Shown: piece after piece, positions 44,226-53,337 of the stretch | Numbering within the stretch: the stretch's first letter is position 1 | How the letters are laid out: each line of letters begins with the position of its first letter | NCBI GenBank assembly: GCA_964641455.1 | Contig: CAZXLH010000005.1 | Span: forward strand, 1 to 64,000 | From: DTU015 sp964641455 | Lineage (GTDB): Bacteria > Bacillota > Sulfobacillia > Fermentithermobacillales > Fermentithermobacillaceae | DNA: 64,000 nucleotides | Direction of reading: 5' to 3' | Made by a program: the position numbers and the translations under genes | The notes under the pieces: model-generated | The model's input: only the letters and a program-made list of their open reading frames with translations | Told to the model about the DNA's origin: nothing | Database searches by the model: none

Positions 44226-44285
44226 CTACCCGGCCGCCCTCCCGCTGGGATTAGAGGCGCCGAGCAGCACTGGTGAATCAGACAC
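44226..44285 (-). CDS. Possible 19-residue leader-like peptide in a short minus-strand transcript
   Basis: On the minus strand a perfect AAGGAGG (44301-44295) is followed after nine bases by a GTG and 19 codons (VSDSPVLLGASNPSGRAAG), and the stop is directly followed by the terminator at 44217. The coding segment also folds: GGTGCCG can pair with CGGCGCC and an inner GGTG with CACC. The unit could encode a micropeptide or be a small structured RNA. No promoter was identified with confidence upstream. Confidence 0.3.
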   Translation of the reverse strand: MSDSPVLLGASNPSGRAAG

Positions 44286-44521
44286 CCGGCACCACCTCCT
44301 TTCCTGTAGAAACTATTCTGCGTAAAGAGCAATATTCCTTCTTAATTACCTAATTAAATAAAACTACGTTCAGAAACAAGGCTGAAAACTAACCAAACGG
44401 CTGCTTTATAGATGACATTAAAGAAGCTACAGCCTTGCTGTTTTAGCCTTACAGGCACTTACTTTGAATTGAGGCCGGAAACAAATTCCCATTCAGTGGC
44501 TTAAGTTAGTGGCCAACTTTT

Positions 44522-44551
44522 TTGCTGTAACTAATTGCTTGTTGCTACAAT
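44522..44551 (+). promoter_or_regulatory. Probable sigma-A promoter of the kinase-like gene
   Basis: TTGCTG (44522-44527) and TACAAT (44546-44551) are 18 bases apart, about 70 bases upstream of the ATG at 44624. Each hexamer is one or two bases from consensus. Confidence 0.4.
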
Positions 44552-44623
44552 AAAGGTTGGGTAGAGATGTTTGCGTTTCGGTTGGTGCGTTGTATAAACA
44601 TCAAATCGAAGTGAGGAATCTAT

Positions 44624-45484
44624 ATGCCGCAGGGTAATGATACATCTGCAATTGATACGGCGGGGGTACAGCAACACAAAGGGCCGGAGCCCCGGGGGGA
44701 TGATATATCTGCAGTTCTCCGGGTGGTTGGCGTCAAATATGCCGTACGTCTTGCCAGTCGAAGAAATAGGGTATTCAGGGCGCTTATGCAAGACGGGTCG
44801 CAATGCATTGTAAAGGTATACTCGCCGGATCTGAGAGAGAGATTGCCCAGGGAGAGATCAGTACTCAGAAAAGCAAGCGAGTTAAGCAGCAGAAAGCCTG
44901 AGGTAAGGATACCAAAATTGCTTGGGCAATACATTGAAGAAAACGGGGCGGCGCTTATTATTGAGTACATTCCAGGCGAGAACTTGTGTGATGTATTGAA
45001 TTGTGAGGTTTCCCCAGCCAAACAAGCACCTCGTATTTATGTTGAATCTCTTGCCCAATGGTATGCAGGGTTTCATGAACAGTTCTGTACTTCTGCAGGA
45101 AACACTTTGCTCCGTGGAGACTCAATTCTCAGAAACTTTATAGCAGTTCGATCCGAATCTGGCGCTTGCTCAATTGCAGGGGTTGATTTTGAGCAAGCAA
45201 CTGAAGGGGATCCGGCAGTAGATATTGGCGAGACATGTTGCTCAATTTTGGATACCAATCCTATGTTTACCAGAGGTAAGGTGGCTTTGTGCCGGGAATT
45301 TATACAAATTTACGGGCAATTATCGGGCTACACTGATATCCCTCGGATTAAAAACGAAATTTCAGTTTCAATGAGGGTAGTTGCTTCCAGGAGGCCGCAG
45401 CAGAAGCATATTATTGAAGAAAAGCTTGCGATCTTCGAAAAAGAAGGTTTCCTAGGCCTGGAGAAGACTGCAGGCGATGGCTAA
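44624..45484 (+). CDS. Aminoglycoside-phosphotransferase/RIO-like kinase-fold protein
   Basis: A 286-residue protein with a small-kinase fold: an N-lobe with AVRLASRRNRVFRA and a lysine in CIVKVYSP, ALIIEYIPGENL as hinge, a catalytic-loop-like LLRGDSILRNFIA (RGD in place of the HGD of APH enzymes, with the expected asparagine) and a metal-binding GVDFEQATEGDPAVDIGE matching the D-F-E..GDPxxDI pattern. Substrate unknown; related proteins phosphorylate sugars, choline or antibiotics. ATG follows GTGAGG. It lies tail-to-tail with the ECF transporter gene 23 bases away. Confidence 0.8.
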   Translation: MPQGNDTSAIDTAGVQQHKGPEPRGDDISAVLRVVGVKYAVRLASRRNRVFRALMQDGSQCIVKVYSPDLRERLPRERSVLRKASELSSRKPEVRIPKLLGQYIEENGAALIIEYIPGENLCDVLNCEVSPAKQAPRIYVESLAQWYAGFHEQFCTSAGNTLLRGDSILRNFIAVRSESGACSIAGVDFEQATEGDPAVDIGETCCSILDTNPMFTRGKVALCREFIQIYGQLSGYTDIPRIKNEISVSMRVVASRRPQQKHIIEEKLAIFEKEGFLGLEKTAGDG

Positions 45485-45507
45485 GAGTTTTAGCTCTTGG
45501 TGGCCTG

Positions 45508-48114
45508 TCAGACGGAGATTAGCGATGCTGCTATAAGGCATACCAGGATTGCCAGCGAGACTGCCAGAAACAGAGCATCTGTGCCTGTTATCCGGTGAGT
45601 TACTCTGTATGTTCTCGTTGGATATAATCCAAAAGCCCTTCCTTCCATAGACATTGTCAAAGAATCTACCTTTTCAAGCGCAGATACTATAAGAGGGAGG
45701 AACGTATACCGGACTTGCTTAACCAGCCCTCTTACAGATTTGTCTTGAAGGTCAATTCCTTTTGCCATCTGAGCGTTGCGAATTTGGGTAAGTTCCAGGT
45801 TGAATAGGGGGATGAACCTAAGGGATGTAATAATCATGAAACCGTATCTATATGGAAGCCCTGCCTGCATAAGCGAATATGCCATCTGGTTTGGATCTGT
45901 AGTCGATATAAACAGGTAGCTTGAGCCTACAACATTAAGAAATCTCAGGGATATTCCAACACCTCTTATGATCCCTTCGCTCCAGATTGATATTCGTAAC
46001 CCTGCAATGTTGAAAAACCAGACAATATGACCTTCGTGCCAGAAAAGTACCTGGACTAAAAAAATTAAAAAGCAGAATCTAAGGATCATCCTCATTTTGC
46101 GAACGAAAAAGCCCGGCCCTAGCCCGGCCAGCCCGTAACCCAGAAACATGAAGAGAAACAAAAATGCTTGCCATGGCACAAAACCCACTGTAAATACTGC
46201 GATAGTAAAAGCTACAAGCAAGGTGATTTTGGCAAGTGGATTTACCTTGTGGAGCAGGCTTTGCCCTGGAACGTACCCAAGGCCGAAAAGCCCGCCTGAA
46301 TCTGATAAAGTAGCAGGTTTGGCTGAGCCTGCCTTGGTATGAGCATCCTTGATTTCCTGAGTGCCGTAATTATTTTGAGAGCCTTTAGTATAGTGGCCAA
46401 GTGTATCGTGCTTATGCTTATTGCAAGTATCGCATATATGTTGAGGAACCTCTGACGGTTTGTAATTGGACTCGGTGCTGTCCGGCATTGCCTGCCCGGC
46501 TATATATGATGAAGACCTGTCAGGAGGCAGGTATTCTGTTCTGCCCATTTGCTTGAGGCGCGAAAATGCCTTGTTCACTGATTCATCCAGCAAGAGTTTG
46601 CCTTTTTCAAAGAACAATATGCGATGGCAGCATTTGGCAATGGTAGCCGGCTCGTGGCATACCATGATCACCAGGCCGCCGTTTCCGCTAAACTTACGAA
46701 GTTTGTCAACGATTATAGATTGGCTTACTGGATCTTGGCCTACCATTGGTTCATCGAGTAGAAGCACCCTAGGGCTGTACCCAAGCAATGATGTAAGGTT
46801 TAGCCTCTTTTTTTGGCCATGGCTCAATGCAAAAGGGTTTTTGCTTCGATATTCTGACAAGCCAAAGTCTATAAGGAGTTGGCTTATATCCGGCTCAGGC
46901 TGCTTTTTTTGCTCATGGTTCTGTTTTCCACCTGGGTTGATGCCGGCGTTTGAGTCTGATTTGTCGTGAGGTTTAAAATTCAACCTAGGAAGATGAGCTT
47001 CTTCCCATACTGTGTTTTCAGTGATTTGGTGATTTGGATTCTGAAAAGATAATCCCATTTTGCGGGCTCTTTCGGCGATCCGTTGGTCAGATATATCTTT
47101 GCTGCATAGTTCAATGGTTCCCTCACTTAGTTCAACCAATCCCAACAGTGCTGAAAGCAAAGTGGTTTTACCGCTTCCGTTATCGCCCATTACTGCAACA
47201 ATTTCGCCTGGATACAACTCAAAACTTACATTATCCAGCGCTTTGTATTTGTCGTAATTAACTGTAATGTTTGATACTGAAAGCATTGGCTTGGTTTGCT
47301 TAATTGGCACTTGCGATTTTGCATTATTGCGCGTGATATCGTGTTTACCATCACGATTATCTATACTGTTATTTGTATTTGGCTCATGATTAGGGTTGCA
47401 TACTTTCAGATAAGGATTTTTACCCGGAGGGCTATCTTCAATAATGCTTCCTTGATCGATTGTTATGAGCCTGTTGGTGTATGGGAGAAGCTTATCCAGA
47501 CGGTGCTCTATTACAATAATTGCCATGTCGTGTTTTAACCGCAGAGATTGAATGATCGAAAGAATTCTTGCAATGGCTCCCGGGTCCAGGTTGGCAGTAG
47601 GTTCATCCAGAATAAGCACTTTAGGAGTCATTGCAAGCACAGACGCGATAGCAACTCTTTGTTTTTCTCCGCCGGAAAGTGAGTATACGTTCCTGTGGCG
47701 CAGGCTTGTGGCACCTGCGGCGTCCAAAGCCCACTTGACTCGGCCTTGGAGTTTTTCTTGTGGAAGGCATAAGTTCTCCGGCCCAAAAGCTACTTCGTCA
47801 ACAACCTTCAAAGTGCATAATTGAGCTTCAGGGTCTTGTTGCACCAAGCCCACGGTTCCTGAAAGAAAGCCAGAGGGCAGGATTCTTGTGTTATGGCCGT
47901 CAACCAGGATGTTTCCTTTCATGGTACCGCGATACATATGGGGTATGAATCCGGCAAGGGCCAAGGCAAGAGTAGATTTGCCACAGCCGCTCGGGCCTGT
48001 AATGCATACGAATTCGCCTTTATCGATGCTAAAAGATACATTTTTCAGTGCAGGCACCTTTGCCGTGGCATACTTAAAGCTCAATTCGTTGACCTCAATA
48101 ATAGGGGGCAACAA
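45508..48114 (-). CDS. ECF transporter fusion: two ATPase domains plus EcfT
   Basis: An 868-residue fusion of all three shared parts of an energy-coupling-factor vitamin/metal importer. Residues about 6-240 are ATPase 1 (Walker A GPSGCGKS at 40-47, signature LSGGEKQRVAIA, Walker B VLILDEPTANLD). Residues about 285-540 are ATPase 2 (GDNGSGKTT, LSHGQKKRLNLT, VLLLDEPMVGQD). After a His/Lys/Asn-rich linker, residues about 630-868 are the EcfT transmembrane protein (PLAKITLLVAFTIAVF, with the coupling helices around QMAKGIDLQDKSV and SMEGRAFG). EcfA-EcfA fusions are known, but fusion with EcfT in one chain is less common. The S component is encoded 110 bases upstream. ATG follows GGAGGTTG. Confidence 0.9.
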   Translation of the reverse strand: MLPPIIEVNELSFKYATAKVPALKNVSFSIDKGEFVCITGPSGCGKSTLALALAGFIPHMYRGTMKGNILVDGHNTRILPSGFLSGTVGLVQQDPEAQLCTLKVVDEVAFGPENLCLPQEKLQGRVKWALDAAGATSLRHRNVYSLSGGEKQRVAIASVLAMTPKVLILDEPTANLDPGAIARILSIIQSLRLKHDMAIIVIEHRLDKLLPYTNRLITIDQGSIIEDSPPGKNPYLKVCNPNHEPNTNNSIDNRDGKHDITRNNAKSQVPIKQTKPMLSVSNITVNYDKYKALDNVSFELYPGEIVAVMGDNGSGKTTLLSALLGLVELSEGTIELCSKDISDQRIAERARKMGLSFQNPNHQITENTVWEEAHLPRLNFKPHDKSDSNAGINPGGKQNHEQKKQPEPDISQLLIDFGLSEYRSKNPFALSHGQKKRLNLTSLLGYSPRVLLLDEPMVGQDPVSQSIIVDKLRKFSGNGGLVIMVCHEPATIAKCCHRILFFEKGKLLLDESVNKAFSRLKQMGRTEYLPPDRSSSYIAGQAMPDSTESNYKPSEVPQHICDTCNKHKHDTLGHYTKGSQNNYGTQEIKDAHTKAGSAKPATLSDSGGLFGLGYVPGQSLLHKVNPLAKITLLVAFTIAVFTVGFVPWQAFLFLFMFLGYGLAGLGPGFFVRKMRMILRFCFLIFLVQVLFWHEGHIVWFFNIAGLRISIWSEGIIRGVGISLRFLNVVGSSYLFISTTDPNQMAYSLMQAGLPYRYGFMIITSLRFIPLFNLELTQIRNAQMAKGIDLQDKSVRGLVKQVRYTFLPLIVSALEKVDSLTMSMEGRAFGLYPTRTYRVTHRITGTDALFLAVSLAILVCLIAASLISV

Positions 48115-48223
48115 CCTCCACCTCTCAAGTCCTGTGTAACATTCAAAAGTTGGCTAATCAAATACAAACGTTCGCATCTTACAAGGCGTCATGAAACGGT
48201 TAGGCCCGTCCCCGGTGTTTGGT

Positions 48224-49366
48224 TTATTCGATTACAAGTTTGCCTACTTGCCTAACCCAGTAGCCGCCTGCATATTCTCCCGCTATGAGCCGTAGGGTTT
48301 CGTCTTCTTCCAAAATGAGCAGCATGTTGTCGTCTTCCATTACTTTATCTAACTCAAACTCGACCTTGTAGCCATCTGTGGCTACTACATAGAGCATTTT
48401 TGCTTCGGGTTTGGGTTTGGCCTGTTTCAAGATAAAGTTTACAGGGATCCCTGTAAACTTTTGAGGGGGAACATGGGTTACCTGTCCGATGAGTTCCGCT
48501 ACTATCGTGGTTTCAGCTTCTTTGAATTGAGACAATTTAAATGACATTGGGTTTTCTATGTTTCCTTCAATGCTGCATTGCGCACCTTTCCAGGGGAATT
48601 CATAGATGGTAGCAAAGTAATACACAGAACCTGCAAGAAAAGCCACAATTACTACGGCCGTAAAAATTTGAGCAAATCTTTTTGACTTGAGTGAATGCGC
48701 TGATGTCTGCCTGTCAGGTGCTTGGGCGGATGTTGCTGAAACCCCGTTTTCATGCTGTTTTGTTTCCGGGCCAAACAGGGTTCCTGATCTTATGGGCCGT
48801 ATTTGCTTTAGAGTATCCAAAACGCTGTGACCTAACAGTCCTGCAAACAGTACGCCTGACAAAAACGATACGAAGGTTATCAAAATCAGGTAGCTTATTT
48901 TAGCGCCTGAAAAGTATGCTAATTGGAACACAATCACATTTACTGCCGTTCCTACACCGCCTGCAAGCCCAAAGGTTATGGGGGTACGCTTCTTTATGAT
49001 TGCCAGAATCAAATCTACGAAGATGCCCTGGATCAGGCTCACAGCTACAATTATTGAACCATGGGTGCTGCCTGTAAGCAGTTCCACAATTCCCTTAAGA
49101 AGGCCGCAAATTGTTGCAGCTCCGGCTTGTTTGACCAAACCTGCTGAAAGTATTATCCATAGAACATGCAAGCCGGCAAGGAACTGGCCCGCTCCGAAAG
49201 GCACTCCTAATATGTGGTTTATTAGATTCCCAAGATAACCGATATAGGTGCTCATTACCCCGCCGAGCCCGCTTATTACCGCTATTATGAGAAGGTCACG
49301 GTTTGAGAATCTGTAAAGGTTTTTGGTTTGGTTTCTCTCAGGTTGTACTCCTACTTGCTTTGGCAT
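48224..49366 (-). CDS. ECF S component (YkoE-like) fused to an extracytoplasmic SUOX-fold-like domain
   Basis: A 380-residue membrane protein. Residues about 22-190 contain five to six helices and resemble YkoE-type substrate-binding S components (GQFLAGLHVLWIILSAGLVKQAGAATICGLLKGIVE, then GSTHGSIIVAVSLIQGIFVDLIL). YkoE-like proteins are linked to thiamine or related vitamins. A further helix at about 235-255 leads to an extracytoplasmic domain of about 120 residues (IEGNIENPMSFKLSQF ... TGIPVNFILKQA ... VVATDGYKVEFE ... LRLIAGEYAGGYWVRQVGKL) with the pattern of the molybdopterin-oxidoreductase (SUOX) fold. The same pattern recurs in the two downstream-reading neighbours. ATG follows GGAGGT and overlaps the phosphoesterase stop by 16 bases. 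Confidence 0.8.
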   Translation of the reverse strand: MPKQVGVQPERNQTKNLYRFSNRDLLIIAVISGLGGVMSTYIGYLGNLINHILGVPFGAGQFLAGLHVLWIILSAGLVKQAGAATICGLLKGIVELLTGSTHGSIIVAVSLIQGIFVDLILAIIKKRTPITFGLAGGVGTAVNVIVFQLAYFSGAKISYLILITFVSFLSGVLFAGLLGHSVLDTLKQIRPIRSGTLFGPETKQHENGVSATSAQAPDRQTSAHSLKSKRFAQIFTAVVIVAFLAGSVYYFATIYEFPWKGAQCSIEGNIENPMSFKLSQFKEAETTIVAELIGQVTHVPPQKFTGIPVNFILKQAKPKPEAKMLYVVATDGYKVEFELDKVMEDDNMLLILEEDETLRLIAGEYAGGYWVRQVGKLVIE

Positions 49367-51093
49367 TTACGGACCTCCAATCTGGCCACATGTTTTACCC
49401 ATCTGGCCCCGGCAGATGCGTAAAGGTGCCAACCCTGGCCTTCTGCCGAAGTCTCTGCACAGTCTTTATTGTCGTATACCTCGTCTTCAGGAAGGAATGC
49501 AATTCTGTATCCTTGATCCCATTCCGGTGGGCTTTGGCCATCCATGGCGGTGGCAAGAATCATATCGCCCTGGATATTCTGCCAGCCTGCTGTTTCGGGA
49601 AAAACGTTTCTATAGTCATATACTTGAGAGTAGCCGTCTGAGGCGTAAACTACCAGTTCGTCTTGTTCGTCCATTCCACCGCACAGTTCAACCAGGTCAC
49701 TTACGAGAATTCCACTGTAGACTCCTTCGCCCCTATAGTTGCCAAGTTGGTTTTGGTATGAACTTTTACCTTCTATATTTGCCATTGATTCCAATTCTTC
49801 CGGGGTGAGCACTATTTCATTTTTGTGTTTGCCAATGAGAACCAGATCCAATGCTTGCTCCGGGGCATCAATTTTTCGAACTTCCAGCGAAATGTCTGTA
49901 TCAGTGATTTCTACAACAACGTAGTGATGAAAACCGCCTTTGTCCGGAACCTCATATAATCCGGCTCCGGCACCTCCGCTGGTAACAAACAGCACTCGCT
50001 CTTGCAATGTACTTGCTTCAGTTTGCTCAGATTGTTTGGACTTTTGTAAGTCAGCTGTTGTTTCATACCCGGCTGCTGCGCCGGTATTTTGCACGGGTTC
50101 ATGTCTTTGATGGAACATGTGGATGTGTCCTGAAAATACTGCTCTTACTTGAGATGCACCCCTTGTCACCAGGTCAACGAACTTAGACGCTGATTCTTCA
50201 TCAAGAAATGCATGATCATCGCCTCTGGGGTCAAGAGCGGGTACGTGCATAAAGATCAAACTGGGCATGTTTTCTCCAAGCGCTGTTTCCAGCCAATCTA
50301 ACTGAGAAGATGTAAGGGTAGCCGCACTTGTATCGACAAAAATGAAACGGTGGCTTCTATAGTCAAAGTAATGTTCCATGGGCCCGAAATGTTGCATATA
50401 TATGTCAGAGCCGTCTCCTCGGATGTCATGGTTCCCGGGAACAGCGTAGTATGGATGTTTCAGTTCAGCCATGGTTTCAAAGAATGTATCGTACTCTGAT
50501 TGTTTGCCTGACGGAACCATGTCTCCCAGGTGGACCAGGAAATCGATATCTTCTGTGTTTATGCCTTCAACCACTTTGGCAAGGATTGAATTACGGCCCT
50601 GGCTGTCACCGATTACGGCAAACCTAATGGGTGTTACCGCCGGTTCAACAGACTCTGCTTTTGGCTTGAGAACTAATGTGTAAGTGCCTTGCGCAGGTTT
50701 TTTAAATATCAATTGTTCTACCGGGATTTTGGCTCCAGCGTCAGATGAAGATATTGAAGTTTCAGATTCAATAATCAAACCTGATTTACCTCGGGAAAGA
50801 TCTACCGGTTGCTCATCCAGTGTTACAGATTTAATCTCAGTGCCGAATCCACTCATATTTTCGACTGAAACCTTAAAATTGCGGGCCCCGGGGCCTTGCC
50901 AGGCAAGTTTGAGTTCTACTGTTGGTGCGAAAGCCCTGAGACAGGCTTCGTTACCTGAAATTGATTGAATTACTGCGCCTTTTGCGTCAATTTGAGGGGG
51001 AAGGGGAGAGTGGCACCCGGCGCTCAATCCAATTGTAAGCCCAAGTAAAATGGCTAAGAGTGATGTAATGGCAAACGTGTTTCTTCTTCGCAT
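49351..51093 (-). CDS. Surface lipoprotein metallophosphoesterase with C-terminal SUOX-fold-like domain
   Basis: A 580-residue exported lipoprotein: signal MRRRNTFAITSLLAILLG with lipobox LSAGC, an N-terminal beta domain (about 30-150), a calcineurin-like phosphoesterase domain (about 155-390: FAVIGDSQG, LVHLGDMVPSG, AVPGNHDIRG, FMHVP, VFSGHIHMFH) and a C-terminal domain (about 440-580) with the same YASDGYSQVYDY and GDMILATAMDGQ pattern as its neighbours. It would act outside the membrane, probably removing phosphate from a nutrient before uptake by the ECF system. The ATG at 51093 follows AAAGGAGA by nine bases; the upstream GTG is too close to the site. Confidence 0.85.
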   Translation of the reverse strand: MRRRNTFAITSLLAILLGLTIGLSAGCHSPLPPQIDAKGAVIQSISGNEACLRAFAPTVELKLAWQGPGARNFKVSVENMSGFGTEIKSVTLDEQPVDLSRGKSGLIIESETSISSSDAGAKIPVEQLIFKKPAQGTYTLVLKPKAESVEPAVTPIRFAVIGDSQGRNSILAKVVEGINTEDIDFLVHLGDMVPSGKQSEYDTFFETMAELKHPYYAVPGNHDIRGDGSDIYMQHFGPMEHYFDYRSHRFIFVDTSAATLTSSQLDWLETALGENMPSLIFMHVPALDPRGDDHAFLDEESASKFVDLVTRGASQVRAVFSGHIHMFHQRHEPVQNTGAAAGYETTADLQKSKQSEQTEASTLQERVLFVTSGGAGAGLYEVPDKGGFHHYVVVEITDTDISLEVRKIDAPEQALDLVLIGKHKNEIVLTPEELESMANIEGKSSYQNQLGNYRGEGVYSGILVSDLVELCGGMDEQDELVVYASDGYSQVYDYRNVFPETAGWQNIQGDMILATAMDGQSPPEWDQGYRIAFLPEDEVYDNKDCAETSAEGQGWHLYASAGARWVKHVARLEVRKCQSK

Positions 51094-51168
51094 GGGAACC
51101 ACTCTCCTTTTGACTTAAATTCTACAAGGTTATCTTAATCTTATGTTTAAACATTGTGTATTCAAAGG

Positions 51169-52176
51169 TTATTCCGGCAAGTTGGTCAGTTTGATCTCGG
51201 CTATCTGCTTGAGTCCGTGCTTCTTACTGGGAAGTTCAGGGCCGACTATCCTAAGCGGCGCATCTGATTCAGGCAAAGGCTCTCCGTTGGCTTTGTAGGC
51301 AATAATGATGTCGTCGTTGCGTTTTATCTCTTCAGAAGAAAACTCTACTGAAAACCCGTCAGACGCGATTACCTCAACGGTATAGCCTTTATCTGCCAGT
51401 TCATCATTGAACATGTAGTGTCCGCCTTCAGCGTCTCCGCCATCGATCATAGATATCAAAACCCAAAGGCCCATGCCTTCGTACTCGACCTCGTCACCCT
51501 CTTTTGTAGTTGTCGTGTAAGTGACTGCGGGATGAGGAGTATCCGGGCAGGTTGCCATGCTTTCAAAAGTGGACCTGTCGAGCACTACCGATTCAATGCC
51601 TTCCATCTTGATTTCCCATGAAGTTACTGCAGGTACAACTTTCAGTGAAGCAATGTCTTTTATCCAAAAGTGGCCGTCTGAAAGGAGGCCGTCATCAGAT
51701 ACAAATGCTAACCTGGGGAAGCCCTTGGTAAGCTCCTCGCCGTCAGTTTCGGTTATTATGAGTACTTCAAACTCTTCAACTTTCAGGGCTTGTCCTGTGT
51801 CGTCGTAACCTAAAACGTGGCCCAGCACTTGTTCGTAACTCAAGGTCATAGTGTATCCGTCAGATGCGGTTACCTCAAGGGCTTGGTCTTCTGTAATGCC
51901 GCCTATTTCATCAAGTACATCTTCAAGTTTGGGCCCGGTAACGTTTTCCGGCCCTACAAGGGTACCTGTGGATTTTCTGAATCCGCCTTGTACTGTAAAT
52001 GCTTCTAAGGAATTCAAATCTACAGTATGTGTTTCGCCGTCTTTATCTACGAGTTCAATGCTTACCGGTGTATTTGCCACTGGATCCGGTTCTGTTTGGC
52101 CTCCGCAACCTACCATAAACACCATGCTCAGCATCAAGACTGAGACGATAAAAAGTTGTTTTGTGTGTTTTCTCAC
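51169..52176 (-). CDS. Lipoprotein with two SUOX-fold-like domains
   Basis: A 335-residue exported lipoprotein: MRKHTKQLFIVSVLMLSMVF then a lipobox ending MVGC. Two tandem domains follow (about residues 35-185 and 188-335). The first has LEDVLDEIGGITEDQALEVTASDGY and FPRLAFVSDDGLLSDGHFWIKDIASLKV; the second has YEGMGLWVLISMIDGG, VEVIASDGFSVEF and LRIVGPELPSKKHGLKQIAEIKL. Both recall the molybdopterin-binding oxidoreductase fold (SDG(Y/F), LR(I/L)VGP..G..W/H..I..I), but the cofactor-ligand cysteine is not apparent. Probably a capture protein for the adjacent ECF importer. GTG start follows AGAGAGG. First gene of the minus-strand locus. Confidence 0.8.
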   Translation of the reverse strand: MRKHTKQLFIVSVLMLSMVFMVGCGGQTEPDPVANTPVSIELVDKDGETHTVDLNSLEAFTVQGGFRKSTGTLVGPENVTGPKLEDVLDEIGGITEDQALEVTASDGYTMTLSYEQVLGHVLGYDDTGQALKVEEFEVLIITETDGEELTKGFPRLAFVSDDGLLSDGHFWIKDIASLKVVPAVTSWEIKMEGIESVVLDRSTFESMATCPDTPHPAVTYTTTTKEGDEVEYEGMGLWVLISMIDGGDAEGGHYMFNDELADKGYTVEVIASDGFSVEFSSEEIKRNDDIIIAYKANGEPLPESDAPLRIVGPELPSKKHGLKQIAEIKLTNLPE

Positions 52177-52824
52177 TTAGTTAACCTCTCTTTCTTTTGT
52201 TGAATCTAATTTTGAGTCTAAGGGGAATACCGATACCGGAATTTCCAGGGTACCATTCTATGGAGTATATAGTGGCTCAGATTGTGTGCGGATTTTGCTT
52301 AATCTCAATGGCCCTTAAATTTCATAAATGCTGATTGTTGCTTAGGATTTGTGTCTTCACCTATTAACTGAGCAACTTGCCCGGCTACGCGATTTTTGAT
52401 ACCACATACAGCTATAACACCGGAAAGCGCCTAGGAAGACATGATTGACTATGTAGGGGGTTTTGGCTTGCTCATGTGTATTACTCCTTTCCAAATTGGG
52501 AGGCTCAAGAATTTCTTCTCAAACCCTATCGGCTGGTTCCCATACCCTATTGGCTTAGGGAATTCAGCTCGGAGTGCTTGATCCTAGCGGCCCAAGAATG
52601 CCAGCCTCCTTCAGGCCAAGTTCTGTAGTTGCAACGTTACGGATTCAAAATTATCTATCTTGTTTGCCGCAGATACTCAAGCAAAGGCATTCTATGTTTA
52701 CACGCTTATATAATAACATATAGAACTTACTTTCTACACTATTGGATGTCTTAGCTACTGCGAAATAAGTCAAAACTTAGCGGCTTGGGGAAAAACGCGA
52801 TAGAAAAGCCAGCCTGGAAGGCGA

Positions 52825-53176
52825 TGTGGATAACCATGTGGGTATGCTGTGGATATTCCGCCGTCTGATTGTGAGCAGGTTGTGCATAGGTTGTGGATAA
52901 CTTCTGCCGGCATGTGAATATTCTGCAGACATAGCCAAAACACCTCTAAAGCACGGTAATGCACGTGAGATGTGGGTAGTTGACGGTTTTTCGTTTGCTA
53001 TGTTAGGCCTTTAGCGCCATACGCTAAGGTTACCGTTGCCGGCGCCTGTTGAGCTGTGGATAATTTGCGTTCGGACTGTGGATATCTTGTGAGCTGCCTG
53101 TGGAAACTTAGGTTAAAACTGTTCAGGGAAGCCGGGGGAGAACAGGGTGTTTATAAGGTTTTACCTATGTGGATAA
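52825..53176 (-). promoter_or_regulatory. Cluster of DnaA boxes, helically phased, one orientation
   Basis: Plus-strand TGTGGATAA (complement of the DnaA box TTATCCACA) occurs perfectly at 52825, 52892, 53055 and 53168, with close variants at 52837 (TGTGGGTAT), 52848 (TGTGGATAT), 52870 (TGTGAGCAG), 52881 (TGTGCATAG), 52913 (TGTGAATAT), 53077 (TGTGGATAT), 53088 (TGTGAGCTG) and 53099 (TGTGGAAAC). Most neighbouring starts differ by 11, 12, 21, 22 bases, one or two helical turns. No dnaA, dnaN or rpmH gene is adjacent, so this may be a DnaA-titration or secondary initiation site rather than oriC. Confidence 0.65.
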
Positions 53177-53251
53177 TTTGATTCTATGTGGCGGTTAAGT
53201 AGTAAGCGGGTTGAATAAGAAGTGTGTGGGCCGAGTGAATAAAGCAGATTG

Positions 53252-53290
53252 CAGACTAAGGATTCTGATGTGGTTAGAATCCCTAGTCTG
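53252..53290 (-). terminator. Terminator of the ATP-grasp/opine dehydrogenase/B12 operon
   Basis: CAGACTAAGGATTCT (53252-53266) pairs with AGAATCCCTAGTCTG (53276-53290), a 15-base stem with one imperfect pair and a nine-base loop. It lies 48 bases beyond the stop of the B12 protein on the minus strand. The U-tract on that side is short (CTGCTTTATT). Confidence 0.6.
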
Positions 53291-53337
53291 TGGCTTTTAA
53301 GCGCAGCCATTGATTAGCCCCTAAGCCGGTGCATGTT

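Larger units (their letters stand above)
52177..53337. other. Long intergenic region with DnaA-box-like array and terminator
   Basis: 1160 bases without a convincing gene. It holds the 52825-53176 array of TGTGGATAA-type 9-mers, the minus-strand terminator at 53252-53290, and a weak 24-base repeat (ACCCTATCGGCTGGTTCCC / ACCCTATTGGCTTAGGG) at about 52525-52562. The part nearest 52176 should hold the promoter of the lipoprotein/ECF locus, but I could not identify it. Confidence 0.6.

Noticed and set aside
43601..44332. 243-codon minus-strand ORF across the Nudix gene
   Set aside because: It is antisense to the Nudix gene, which has a perfect catalytic motif; only the short segment upstream of the terminator is of interest.
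52825..53176. Chromosomal origin oriC
   Set aside because: DnaA boxes are present, but there is no dnaA, dnaN, rpmH, gidA or AT-rich unwinding element next to them; kept as a DnaA-box cluster only.
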